DNA of 64,000 nt, taken from NCBI RefSeq assembly GCF_026627255.1, contig NZ_JAPNLM010000003.1, positions 124,001 through 188,000 on the forward strand, in the 5' to 3' direction. Below the pieces are notes generated by a model. That model ran no database searches and was not told where the DNA came from. It was given only the letters and a program-made list of their open reading frames with translations. Shown piece by piece: positions 27,066 to 36,475 of this stretch. This DNA is from Streptomyces antarcticus. GTDB lineage: Bacteria > Actinomycetota > Actinomycetes > Streptomycetales > Streptomycetaceae. Position 1 is the stretch's first letter; every line of letters starts with the position of its first letter. A program made the translations under genes and the position numbers.

Positions 27066-28133
27066 ATGACCACGCTGAGCACCACCCCGGCCACCACCCC
27101 CACCGTTCCCGTTCCCGCCCACACCCCCCAGCCGGCCATGCGGCTGCGCGAGCTCGTCTTCGGTACCGCGTGCGCCGCCGCCGTCCGTGCGGCGGCCCGC
27201 CTCGGAGTGGCCGACGCCCTGGGCGACGAGCCCGCCACCGCGGCCGGGCTCGCGGCGGCGGTGGACGCCGAGCCGCAGCCCCTGCACCGCCTGCTCCGCG
27301 CCCTGACCTGCTACGGGATCTTCGCGGAGACGGAGGACGGCGCCTTCGTCCACACGGAGATGTCGAGGCTGCTGCGCGAGGACGACCCGCACAGCCTGCG
27401 CTCCATCTCCCTGTGGTGCACGGAGCCCTGGACCTGGGAGGCCTGGCCGCGGCTCGACGACGCCGTGCGCTCCGGCGGGAGCGTCTTCCAGGACCTCTAC
27501 GGCAAGGGGTTCTTCGAGTACCTGCACCAGGACGCGCACGAGTCGGCCCACGTCTTCAACCGGGCGATGACCACCTCCAGCACGCAGTCGGCGCTGGACG
27601 TCGCGGAGCTCCTCGACCTCACCGGCGTCTCGGTGGTCGCGGACATCGGCGGCGGCCAGGGGCACGTCCTGGCGAGCCTGCTGGAGAAGCACCCGCGGGT
27701 ACGGGGCGTCCTGCTCGACCTGCCGGGCGTGGTGGCGAAGGCAGACCCCCGGCTGCGGGACGGCGGACCGCTCGCCGACCGGGCCGGCATCGTCCCCGGG
27801 GACTGCCGCGAGGCGATCCCGGTCGACGCCGACCTCTACATCATCAAGAACATCCTGGAGTGGGACGACGAGAGCACGCGCAGGACCCTGCGCAACGTCC
27901 GCGGCGCGGCCCGGCCCGGCGCCAGGGTCGTCATCATCGAGAACCTCGTGGACGACAGCCCGTCGATGAAGTTCACCACCGCCATGGACCTGCTGCTCCT
28001 GCTCAACGTCGGGGGTGCCAAGCACACCAAGGAGAGCCTGGTCAGCCGGATGACGGAAGCCGGCCTGGTGGTCGGCGAGATCCGACCGGTCAACGCGTAC
28101 CTGCACGCCTTCGAGTGCACCGTGCCCGAGTAG
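27066..28133 (+). CDS. SAM-dependent O-methyltransferase (polyketide type)
   Basis: This 355-residue class I methyltransferase is of the TcmN/DnrK-like dimeric type. The N-terminal helical domain (LRELVFGTACAAAVRAAARL, VADALGDEPATAAGLA) makes the dimer. The SAM-binding motif VVADIGGGQGHVLASL is near residue 195, and the C-terminal motif ARVVIIENLVDD is typical. At the position where many relatives read LHDWDDE with the catalytic His, this protein has ILEWDDE, so it may not use the usual His base. A GGAGG site precedes the ATG. Its neighbours (ACP, SchA/CurD, hydroxylase) suggest that it methylates an aromatic polyketide. Confidence 0.85.
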   Translation: MTTLSTTPATTPTVPVPAHTPQPAMRLRELVFGTACAAAVRAAARLGVADALGDEPATAAGLAAAVDAEPQPLHRLLRALTCYGIFAETEDGAFVHTEMSRLLREDDPHSLRSISLWCTEPWTWEAWPRLDDAVRSGGSVFQDLYGKGFFEYLHQDAHESAHVFNRAMTTSSTQSALDVAELLDLTGVSVVADIGGGQGHVLASLLEKHPRVRGVLLDLPGVVAKADPRLRDGGPLADRAGIVPGDCREAIPVDADLYIIKNILEWDDESTRRTLRNVRGAARPGARVVIIENLVDDSPSMKFTTAMDLLLLLNVGGAKHTKESLVSRMTEAGLVVGEIRPVNAYLHAFECTVPE

Positions 28134-28196
28134 GGCATCAGGGCCGGGCACCGCCACCGCCCGTACGCCCGACCACGAGGCCCGACCACGACGCCT

Positions 28197-28221
28197 CGGG
28201 ACCGGCGCGACGCCGGTCCCG
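28197..28221. terminator. Bidirectional hairpin terminator
   Basis: A perfect 10-bp inverted repeat (CGGGACCGGC at 28197-28206 and its complement at 28212-28221) with a 5-nt loop sits between the convergent methyltransferase and acyl carrier protein genes. Confidence 0.75.
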
Positions 28222-28258
28222 GGGCGCGGGCACGTGGTGCCGGGCGGTGAGCGGCGCG

Positions 28259-28516
28259 TCAGCTCCCGGCCGGCAGGGAGCTGTTGACCAGGTCGATGAA
28301 CTCCCGTGGCGACTTGCAGCGGTCCGCGTCGGGCGGCAGGGGCCGGCTGTGCCGGTTCTCCAGCTCGCCGACGATGCCCAGCAGCCCGAGGGAGTCCAGG
28401 CCCCACTCGTCGAAGCCCGAGTCGGGGCGGCTCGCCATGGCGACGGGGTCGACGGTGATGCCCGCGCCCTTCTTCATCAGCACGGCCAGCTCTTCGATGG
28501 TCAGTTGAACGGTCAT
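28259..28516 (-). CDS. Acyl carrier protein (type II PKS-like)
   Basis: This 85-residue carrier protein would be carried as holo-ACP with phosphopantetheine on Ser42 of the GLDSLGLLGIV motif. The surrounding residues (DSGFDEWGLDSLG, ENRHSRPLP) resemble aromatic polyketide ACPs more than the fatty acid ACP. It lies 10 bp downstream of the SchA/CurD-like gene and is probably co-transcribed with it. No ketosynthase, chain length factor, malonyl transferase or cyclase is present in the window, so the acyl chain must be loaded by proteins encoded elsewhere. Confidence 0.88.
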   Translation of the reverse strand: MTVQLTIEELAVLMKKGAGITVDPVAMASRPDSGFDEWGLDSLGLLGIVGELENRHSRPLPPDADRCKSPREFIDLVNSSLPAGS

Positions 28517-28526
28517 GGCGGTCTCC

Positions 28527-29681
28527 TCAGAATTGCGCCGGCGGACGCCGGTCGGTGATCAGGCGCATCTCGGAGCGCGCCAGGAATCGGGAGATCTCCT
28601 CGTCGGTGGTGGGGACGCCGTCCTTGGCGCTGTCGAGGAGCCGGGCGAGCACGGCCGCCTTGTGGCCGCCCTGGACGCCGAGCGCGTGGGCGGGCCGCGC
28701 GTCGATGGGGCCGCTCAGGTCGAGGAGCCGGACGACGACATCGTCGCGCTGGAAGACCGTGCTGGCCTCGATGGGGCTCGCGGGGTCGTCCACGGCGCCC
28801 TCGTCCTGGCCGGCCAGCAGCCGGGCGAGGGCCGCGCCGCACCCGGCCTTCGCGGGGTAGAAGAGCGCGTGCCGCCGCAGGTCCGCCGGTTCCCGCCCGG
28901 CGGCCGCCACGTGGTGCACCGCGGGGAGCGCGGCGCGGGTGACGAACTCCCGCGCGGACGCCGGGTCGGTCAGGTCCCGGTCCAGCTCCAGGTACGGGTT
29001 GACGGCCTCCTCGACCGCCCTGACCTCGGGCTGGCAGGACACGTGACGCAGCGCCGCGAGGAGGTCCCCCTCCACCTCGACCGCCCGTACGACGCGGTTG
29101 CCGTGCATGAACAGCGAGGTGCGGCGCAGCCGGGTGTGCTCGTCGACCCGGGCCTGCGGGGAGGCGTACCCGGCCAGCAGCTTCGCGACCACGGCCTCAC
29201 TGCCCGGCTTCACGGTGAAGGTCAGGGCGTGGCGCACCACGCCGTCGCCGCGCCGGGGGGCGGTCTGGAGCCGCCCGTCGCGGCGGTCCGCGGCCGCCGC
29301 CGCTTCGGCGAAGGGGCCGCCCGGCACCGGTACGGAGGACCTGCCGGTCTCCCGCAGCACGCTGAAGCGCAGCGATCGGGTGTCCCGTACGCATCCGTGG
29401 AGCGGCTGGACCGTCGCGACGTGCGCCTCGCTGCTCACCCAGGCGAGGAAGGGCTGCGCGCTCTCCCACTCACTGGTGATGAGCCACTGGGAGGGGTTCT
29501 CGATCGACTGGCACAGCTCGTCGCTGATGTGTCCCGGGACGGACGAGACCTGCCTGCGCAGCTGCTCGTACACCTCCAGGAACTGGTTCTGGGCCCCGTC
29601 GTAGAGATCCAGCAGCAGTACGACCCGCAGCCTGGAGTCGTCGAAGGCGGACTGGGATATCCGTTCCGACAAAGTTGTCAT
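28527..29681 (-). CDS. SchA/CurD (WhiE-I-like) polyketide biosynthesis protein
   Basis: This 384-residue protein starts with an ABM-like ferredoxin-fold domain (about 10-115, QWLITSEWESAQPFLAWVSS). A SchA/CurD-type region follows with two related repeats: RHALTFTVKPGSEAVVAKLL and its later counterpart RHALFYPAKAGCGAALARLL. Proteins of this kind accompany spore-pigment and angucycline type II PKS clusters (WhiE ORFI, CurD, SchA); their exact chemistry is not settled. The ATG at 29681 has a GAAGGAG site. It is divergent from an FAD hydroxylase, the same arrangement as whiE-I and whiE-VIII. Confidence 0.8.
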   Translation of the reverse strand: MTTLSERISQSAFDDSRLRVVLLLDLYDGAQNQFLEVYEQLRRQVSSVPGHISDELCQSIENPSQWLITSEWESAQPFLAWVSSEAHVATVQPLHGCVRDTRSLRFSVLRETGRSSVPVPGGPFAEAAAAADRRDGRLQTAPRRGDGVVRHALTFTVKPGSEAVVAKLLAGYASPQARVDEHTRLRRTSLFMHGNRVVRAVEVEGDLLAALRHVSCQPEVRAVEEAVNPYLELDRDLTDPASAREFVTRAALPAVHHVAAAGREPADLRRHALFYPAKAGCGAALARLLAGQDEGAVDDPASPIEASTVFQRDDVVVRLLDLSGPIDARPAHALGVQGGHKAAVLARLLDSAKDGVPTTDEEISRFLARSEMRLITDRRPPAQF

Positions 29682-29815
29682 CGTTCTCACTCCTTCGAGA
29701 CCACGTGGTCGCCGCATTCCCTGAGGCGTCGTCGGTCCTCGGTGGCATCCGCCTGGGTGGTCCACCCGCGGATGCGGTCGGTCAGCCCCCCGGAACGCGG
29801 GTCGCGCCACCCGAA

Positions 29816-29842
29816 CCGATCGTTGTCCCGTAGTGCGATCGG
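29816..29842. promoter_or_regulatory. Inverted repeat in the divergent SchA/CurD-hydroxylase promoter region
   Basis: CCGATCG (29816-29822) and CGATCGG (29836-29842) form perfect 7-bp arms around 13 bp. The site lies between two divergent genes and could bind a dimeric regulator controlling both. Clear -10/-35 pairs are not evident. Confidence 0.45.
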
Positions 29843-29899
29843 CGCGAGAGGGGAGAACCAAGCGGGTGAACGCGCGAGGGAAGACCCCCCGCCCAGGGC

Positions 29900-31543
29900 A
29901 TGAAGGAACCCATGAAGGAAAACGTCGACCACCACGTGCCCGTCCTCATCGTGGGCGGCTCCCTGGTGGGCCTGTGCACCTCGCTGTTCCTGGGCCGCCA
30001 CGGCATCAGGCACATGCTGGTCGAGAAGCACGGGGGCACCTCGCTGCACCCGCGCGGACGCGGCATCAACGTACGGACGATGGAGCTGTTCCGGGTCGCG
30101 GGCGTCGAGGCGCGGATCCGCGACGCCGCTTCGGTCCTGGCCGACAACCGCGGCATCCTGCAGGGCGGCTCCCTGACCGGCGACGACCAGGAATGGCTGT
30201 TCGAGGAGATCGACCCCGGGGGAGCGCTCGCGCGCTTCAGCCCCTCGGCGTGGTGCCTGTGCAGCCAGAACGACATCGAGCCGGTCCTGATGTCCGTGAC
30301 CCCCACGCTCGGCGCCGACCTGCGCTACGCCACCGAGCTCCAGTCCTTCGACCCGGACGCGACCGGCGTGACCGCGCACATGAAGAACCGGGACACCGGA
30401 GAGCACCTGACGGTGCGCGCGGACTACCTGGTCGCCGCGGACGGCCCGCGCAGCCCCGTACGGGAACAGCTCCGCATCGGGCAGAGCGGTTCCGGCGACC
30501 TCTTCCACAACGTGAGCATCACCTTCCGCTCCCGCGGCCTCGCGGAGGTGGTCGGCGACCGGCGCTTCATCGTCTGCTACCTCACCAAACCCGACGCGGA
30601 CGGTGCCCTGCTCCCCGTCGACAACGCCGAGCGGTGGGTCTTCCACGCACCGTTGCACCCGGACCGGGGCGAGACCACGGAGGACTTCACCGACGAGCGC
30701 TGCGTCGCGCACATCCGGCGCGCGATCGGCGCTCCCGACCTGGACGTCGAGATCACCGGGAAGGCGCCCTGGCACGCCGCCGAGCGGGTCGCGCGCCGGT
30801 ACGGGTCGGGCCGGGTCTTCCTCGCGGGCGACTCCGCCCACGAGATGTCCCCGACCGGGGCGTTCGGCTCCAACACCGGCATCCAGGACGCGCACAACCT
30901 CGCCTGGAAGCTCGCGGCGGTGCTGAACGGCACGGCCGGACCGCGGCTGCTCGACTCGTACGAGGCCGAGCGGCTGCCGGTGGCGCGGGCGACGAGCGAG
31001 CGCGCCTCGGCCCGCTCGGCGGAGCACAGCCATCCCGGGTACGAGCCCGCCCCCGAGACGCGCGGCGGCCGGCCCGGCGGGGTCCTGAAGGTGGCCATGG
31101 GCTACCGCTACACCCGGGGCGCCGTGCTGGGCACCGACCCCGCGCTGCCGGTGGTCCCGGACCGGCTCCAGCTGTCGGGGGAACCCGGAACCCGGGCCCC
31201 GCACCTGTGGCTGACCGGGCCCGAAGGTTGCAAGTCCACCGTCGACCTCTACGAGCGGTCCTTCGTACTGCTCGCCTCCGAGGGCGCCCCCTGGCGCGAC
31301 GCGGCCCGCAGGGTCGCCGCCCAGACGGGCATGCCCCTGGTGGCGTACGCGCTCGGCACCGGGCCCGACGCCGACCTGACCCCGGAGGGCGGGGCCGACT
31401 GGGCCGAGGCCCACGGCGTGACCCCGTCCGGCGCGGTCCTCGTCCGCCCGGACGGCTTCGTGGCCTGGCGGGTGGCGCAGTCCGTGGGGGACCCGGAGGC
31501 CGTTCTCCACGAGGTGCTGGGCCGGCTGCTCGGCCTGGACTGA
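29900..31543 (+). CDS. FAD-dependent aromatic polyketide hydroxylase (WhiE-VIII-like)
   Basis: This 547-residue group A flavoprotein monooxygenase resembles PgaE/RdmE/WhiE-VIII enzymes, which hydroxylate aromatic polyketides with NADPH and O2. The FAD-binding VLIVGGSLVGLCTSLFLGRHG motif is near residue 15-35. The middle DG-like motif VAADGPRSPVREQL and the second FAD motif FLAGDSAHEMSPTGAFGSN are complete. The C-terminal 130 residues form the thioredoxin-like domain of this class. The ATG at 29912 (with AAGGAA upstream) is an alternative start. It is divergent from the SchA/CurD gene. Confidence 0.88.
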   Translation: MKEPMKENVDHHVPVLIVGGSLVGLCTSLFLGRHGIRHMLVEKHGGTSLHPRGRGINVRTMELFRVAGVEARIRDAASVLADNRGILQGGSLTGDDQEWLFEEIDPGGALARFSPSAWCLCSQNDIEPVLMSVTPTLGADLRYATELQSFDPDATGVTAHMKNRDTGEHLTVRADYLVAADGPRSPVREQLRIGQSGSGDLFHNVSITFRSRGLAEVVGDRRFIVCYLTKPDADGALLPVDNAERWVFHAPLHPDRGETTEDFTDERCVAHIRRAIGAPDLDVEITGKAPWHAAERVARRYGSGRVFLAGDSAHEMSPTGAFGSNTGIQDAHNLAWKLAAVLNGTAGPRLLDSYEAERLPVARATSERASARSAEHSHPGYEPAPETRGGRPGGVLKVAMGYRYTRGAVLGTDPALPVVPDRLQLSGEPGTRAPHLWLTGPEGCKSTVDLYERSFVLLASEGAPWRDAARRVAAQTGMPLVAYALGTGPDADLTPEGGADWAEAHGVTPSGAVLVRPDGFVAWRVAQSVGDPEAVLHEVLGRLLGLD

Positions 31544-31565
31544 GACCCGGGCGGGAGCCGCCGCC

Positions 31566-31610
31566 GAAGCCGTCCCGGTCCCGCGCTGTGTGGGGGACCG
31601 GGACGGCTTC
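31566..31610 (+). terminator. Strong hairpin terminator
   Basis: A perfect 17-bp inverted repeat (31566-31582 and 31594-31610) with an 11-nt loop begins 23 bp after the hydroxylase stop. It separates the polyketide-type genes from the next operon. Confidence 0.85.
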
Positions 31611-31650
31611 GCTGCGTCCGTGCCCCTCCCTTCGGTCGGTGTACAGAAAA

Positions 31651-31693
31651 CTTGACACGAAGTCGCTCCTGCTTGACACTCCACAGTGTCAAG
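31651..31693 (+). promoter_or_regulatory. Promoter with a perfect palindromic operator
   Basis: CTTGACACT (31672-31680) and AGTGTCAAG (31685-31693) are perfect 9-bp arms with a 4-bp spacer. A third copy of the half-site, CTTGACAC, lies at 31651-31658. Each copy contains a TTGACA -35 hexamer, and GACACT at 31675-31680 would be a -10 for the first. A repressor bound here would cover the promoter of the membrane protein-HTH-reductase operon. The HTH protein encoded there is the obvious candidate (autoregulation). Confidence 0.7.
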
Positions 31694-31720
31694 CATTCTT
31701 TACATGCAAGGGGAGCGGAC

Positions 31721-32149
31721 GTGGCAGTCGAAGAGAAACGTGCCTGGACCATGCTGGGGGTCGCGATTGCCGCCTACGGGGTCTACCTGGTCCTCGTACT
31801 CGACCGCCCGGCGGGCGTACCCCTCGCCGAAGCGCCCTACGCCGCCGCGCTGCTGTGGACGGTCGGCGCGGCGATCGTCGCCCAGATCGTCCTGCACGTC
31901 GTGGTCGCCGCCCTCTCGCCCGCGGAGGAGAACATCAAGGACCAGCGCGACCGGGAGATCCACCGCTTCGGCGAGTACGTGGGCCACTCCTTCGTCGTGA
32001 TCGGTGGCGTGGCCGGCCTGCTGCTGGCCATGGCCGACGCCGACCAGTTCTGGATCGCCAACGCCATCTACCTGGCGTTCGTCCTGTCCTCCGTCCTGTC
32101 GTCCGCGGCCAAACTCGTCTCCTACCGGCTGGGATTCCACCCGTGGTGA
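31721..32149 (+). CDS. Four-helix membrane protein of unknown function
   Basis: This 142-residue protein has four predicted membrane helices: TMLGVAIAAYGVYLVLVL, ALLWTVGAAIVAQIVLHVVV, SFVVIGGVAGLLLAMA and WIANAIYLAFVLSSVLSSAA. A charged loop (ENIKDQRDREIHRFGEYVG) separates helices 2 and 3. The GTG at 31721 follows AAGGGGAG. It is co-encoded (4-bp overlap) with a small XRE-type HTH protein, a pairing I recall as widespread in actinobacteria. It may sense a membrane signal and control the HTH protein; that is inference. Confidence 0.75.
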   Translation: MAVEEKRAWTMLGVAIAAYGVYLVLVLDRPAGVPLAEAPYAAALLWTVGAAIVAQIVLHVVVAALSPAEENIKDQRDREIHRFGEYVGHSFVVIGGVAGLLLAMADADQFWIANAIYLAFVLSSVLSSAAKLVSYRLGFHPW

Positions 32150-32376
32150 AGTCGACGAGGGTCACCAACACGATCCGCGCCCTGCGCTTCGCCCACGGCG
32201 AGATGACCCAGGCCGAACTCGCCCGCCGGATCGGCGTCAGCCGCCAGACCGTGATCGCCATCGAGCAGGGCCGCTACTCGCCCTCCCTGGAGATGGCCTT
32301 CCAGATCGCCCGCGTGTTCGCGGCGCCGCTCGACAGCGTGTTCCAGTACCCGGACCCTGAAGGAGACACCCCATGA
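32146..32376 (+). CDS. XRE-type helix-turn-helix regulator
   Basis: This 76-residue protein is essentially one HTH domain (TNTIRALRFAHGEMTQAELA, GVSRQTVIAIEQGRYSPS, LEMAFQIARVF). It resembles the YgzD/Xre-like short regulators that accompany small membrane proteins. The GTG start overlaps the upstream stop by four bases, and its own TGA overlaps the ATG of the following reductase gene. The three genes form a tight operon behind the palindromic promoter, which is probably its binding site. Confidence 0.85.
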   Translation: MKSTRVTNTIRALRFAHGEMTQAELARRIGVSRQTVIAIEQGRYSPSLEMAFQIARVFAAPLDSVFQYPDPEGDTP

Positions 32377-33353
32377 AGGCGATCGTCCACGACGTCTACG
32401 GACCGCCCGACGTCCTGCGCCCCGCGGAGCGGGAACAGCCCGTACCCGGCCGGGGCGAGGTCCTCGTACGGGTCCACGCCGCCGGCGTCGACCCCGGGGT
32501 CTGGCACCTCACCGCGGGGATGCCCTACCTGATCCGCGCCGCGGGCTTCGGACTGCGCAGGCCCAACAACCAGGTCCGGGGCATCGACGTCGCCGGACGC
32601 GTGGCGGCCGTCGGGCCCGGCGTGACCCGGCTGCGGGTGGGCGACGAGGTCTACGGCGGCTGCGCCGGCGCGTTCGCCGAGTACGCCCGCGCCAAGGAGG
32701 GCCAGCTCGCGCCCAAGCCGACCACCCTGGGCTTCGAGGAGGCGGCCGCCGTCCCCGTCTCCGCGTGCACCGCCCTCAAGGCCCTGCGCGACGTCGGCCG
32801 GCTGTCGGCCGGCCAGAGCGTCCTCGTCCTCGGCGCGTCGGGCGGGGTCGGCACCTTCGCCGTCCAGCTGGCCAAGGCCCTCGGGGCGCGGGTCACCGGC
32901 GTGTGCAGCCCGGGCAAGGCCGACCTGGTCCGCTCGATCGGCGCCGACGAGGTCCTCGACTACACGAGCCAGGACCCCACCGACGGCACCCGTCGCCACG
33001 ACCTCGTCCTCGACATCGCGGGCAACCGCTCCCTCACGGCCCTGCGCAGGTCCCTCACGCCCCGCGGCACCCTCGTCATCGTCGGCGGCGAGGGCGGCGG
33101 CCGCTGGATCGGCGGGAACGACCGGCAGCTGCGGGCCCTCCTGCTGTCGCCGTTCACCGGCCACCGGCTCCGGGCGCTCGCGGCCGGCGTGCGCCACGAG
33201 GACCTGCTGGCCCTCACCGGGTTCATCGAGGCGGGCTCGGTCACCCCGGTCGTCGACCGGGTCCACCCGCTGGACGAGGTCCCCGAGGCCGTACGCCGCC
33301 TGCGGGCGGGCCAGGTGCGCGGCAAGACGGTCGTCACCGTCGGCGCCGGGTGA
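32373..33353 (+). CDS. Zinc-independent MDR family NAD(P)H reductase (quinone oxidoreductase-like)
   Basis: This 326-residue medium-chain dehydrogenase/reductase has the GroES-like N-terminal domain and a Rossmann domain with VLVLGASGGVGTFAVQLAKA near residues 150-170. The catalytic and structural zinc cysteines of alcohol dehydrogenases are absent, which points to the quinone oxidoreductase/enoyl reductase branch. GAAGGAG lies 7 bp before the ATG, which overlaps the stop of the HTH gene. Its substrate is not evident; detoxification of quinones or enals is a family-level guess. Confidence 0.83.
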   Translation: MKAIVHDVYGPPDVLRPAEREQPVPGRGEVLVRVHAAGVDPGVWHLTAGMPYLIRAAGFGLRRPNNQVRGIDVAGRVAAVGPGVTRLRVGDEVYGGCAGAFAEYARAKEGQLAPKPTTLGFEEAAAVPVSACTALKALRDVGRLSAGQSVLVLGASGGVGTFAVQLAKALGARVTGVCSPGKADLVRSIGADEVLDYTSQDPTDGTRRHDLVLDIAGNRSLTALRRSLTPRGTLVIVGGEGGGRWIGGNDRQLRALLLSPFTGHRLRALAAGVRHEDLLALTGFIEAGSVTPVVDRVHPLDEVPEAVRRLRAGQVRGKTVVTVGAG

Positions 33354-33388
33354 ACGACGCCGGGCCGGCCTTCCCCGGGCCGGCCCCC

Positions 33389-33514
33389 GTGGACCGGCCC
33401 CCGTGGACCGGCCCCCGTGGACCGGCCCCCGTGGACCGGCCCCCGTGGACCGGCCCCCGTGGACCGGCCCCCGTGGACCGGCCCCCGTGGACCGGCCCCC
33501 GTGGACCGGCCCCC
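33389..33514. repeat. 14-bp tandem repeat array (minisatellite)
   Basis: Nine consecutive perfect copies of GTGGACCGGCCCCC are followed by a degenerate tenth at 33515. The array lies between the reductase stop and the small ABM monooxygenase gene. Because 14 is not a multiple of three, all frames stay open without real coding content. Confidence 0.92.
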
Positions 33515-33596
33515 GTGGGCCGGCGCCCGGGGAGGCGCCCGCCGGAGGGGGTGACCTGATGTGCGCCGCCGGGCGGTTCCTGGCAGGCTGGCCCGC

Positions 33597-33923
33597 ATGA
33601 TCTTCATCGCCGTCAGGTTCGACGTCCGCCCCGAGCACAGCGACGACTGGCTCGCCCTCGTCGACGACTTCACCCGTGCCACCCGCGACGAGCCGGGCAA
33701 CCTCTTCTTCGACTGGTCGCGCGGCGTCGAGGACCCGAACAGCTTCACGCTGCTGGAGGCCTTCGCCGACGCCGACGCGGGCGCCGCCCACGTGGAGTCG
33801 GCCCACTTCCGGGCCGGCATGGAGACGCTGGCCGGCGCCATCGCCAGGACCCCGGAGGTCATCAACGTCGAGGTACCCGGCCAGGGCTGGAGCGCCATGG
33901 CCGAACTGACCCCCCGCGGCTGA
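33597..33923 (+). CDS. Antibiotic biosynthesis monooxygenase (ABM) domain protein
   Basis: This 108-residue protein is a single ferredoxin-like ABM domain: MIFIAVRFDVRPEHSDDWLA, EPGNLFFDWSRG and LLEAFADADAGAAHVESAHF. The family includes YgiN-type quinol monooxygenases and cofactor-free oxygenases of aromatic polyketides such as ActVA-Orf6. The gene has no clear ribosome binding site. The 14-bp repeat array lies just upstream and probably separates it from the reductase operon. Involvement with the nearby polyketide-type genes is possible but unproven. Confidence 0.8.
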   Translation: MIFIAVRFDVRPEHSDDWLALVDDFTRATRDEPGNLFFDWSRGVEDPNSFTLLEAFADADAGAAHVESAHFRAGMETLAGAIARTPEVINVEVPGQGWSAMAELTPRG

Positions 33924-33942
33924 GCCGTCCGGACGCGGCGGC

Positions 33943-34066
33943 TCAGGGGCCTTCCAGCAGCCGGGCCGCCATCTCCCGCATCTCGATCTTGCGGATCTTG
34001 CTGGTGACCGTCATGGGGGACCCGTCCACGACGTGGACGTAGCGCGGGACCTTGAAGTGCGCGCCG
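33943..34066 (-). pseudogene. C-terminal fragment of an AMP-binding acyl-CoA ligase
   Basis: The last 40 or so codons of an acyl-CoA synthetase remain: [13 protein letters not shown], then [15 protein letters not shown] with the conserved C-terminal Lys of the adenylation motif A10, ending RLLEGP and TGA at 33943-33945. Upstream of about 34066 the sequence changes to an AraC-type regulator in a different frame. More than 450 codons of the ligase are missing, so this is a non-functional remnant at a deletion junction. Confidence 0.78.
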
Positions 34067-34258
34067 CCGCGTGGTGAGCCGGCCGGAGAAGGCGCCCCGG
34101 CAGCGCGGGGTGACGGAGAGCGGCATGAAGGCCGTGCTCATCGCCTCGCCCCAGTACGCGCCGCGGTCGTGATCCGGTACGGAATCGGTCGTGAAGGTCA
34201 GGGCCGAGGATGCTTCCCGGGGTGGGCGCGGACGGTGGGCCGCGGCGGCCGGGGTCAC
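34067..34258 (-). pseudogene. N-terminal fragment of an AraC-family regulator
   Basis: About 64 codons match the N-terminus of actinobacterial AraC/AraC-binding-like regulators: ALTFTTDSVPDHDRGAYWGE, then [20 protein letters not shown]. The sensor domain breaks off after RLTTRR and the C-terminal HTH is absent. Downstream it runs out of frame into an acyl-CoA ligase tail. The start (a GTG at 34258) is uncertain. Both fragments lie on the same strand, so one deletion joined the front of one gene to the back of the next. Confidence 0.68.
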
Positions 34259-34431
34259 GCACGCCGTACGGCAGGGTCGGCCGTGGCGCGGTGGCGCGCG
34301 TCCTCAGCATGGCCGGGGTACCCACTGCCCGGGTCAGGCCATGTGACTGCACCGTCCGTCCGTTTCGGCCGGGTGTGCACCCGTGGTCAACCGCGTGCAC
34401 GGCACGCACACCCCGCGCCCGTGCGGAGGCG

Positions 34432-36411
<1,980 letters not shown>

Positions 36412-36475
36412 TTACCGCAGGGTAGCTTCGTGGGTGGGCAGGCGATAGCGTCAGATCCCCGGAGATCGGAGTGCC

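Noticed and set aside
28259..28516. Fatty acid synthase ACP (acpP)
   Set aside because: Neighbours are polyketide tailoring genes, and no fab genes are nearby; the motif context is closer to polyketide ACPs.
29687..31696. Minus-strand 669-codon frame
   Set aside because: Antisense shadow of the FAD hydroxylase; composition is Gly/Arg/Val-rich without motifs.
33389..33514. Possible CRISPR array
   Set aside because: Units are 14 bp with no spacers; it is a tandem repeat, not a CRISPR.
33358..33600. Coding sequence across the 14-bp repeats (PPWTGPRGPAPVDR repeat protein)
   Set aside because: The unit is not a multiple of three, so all frames are open by composition; no ribosome site or conserved flanking domain.
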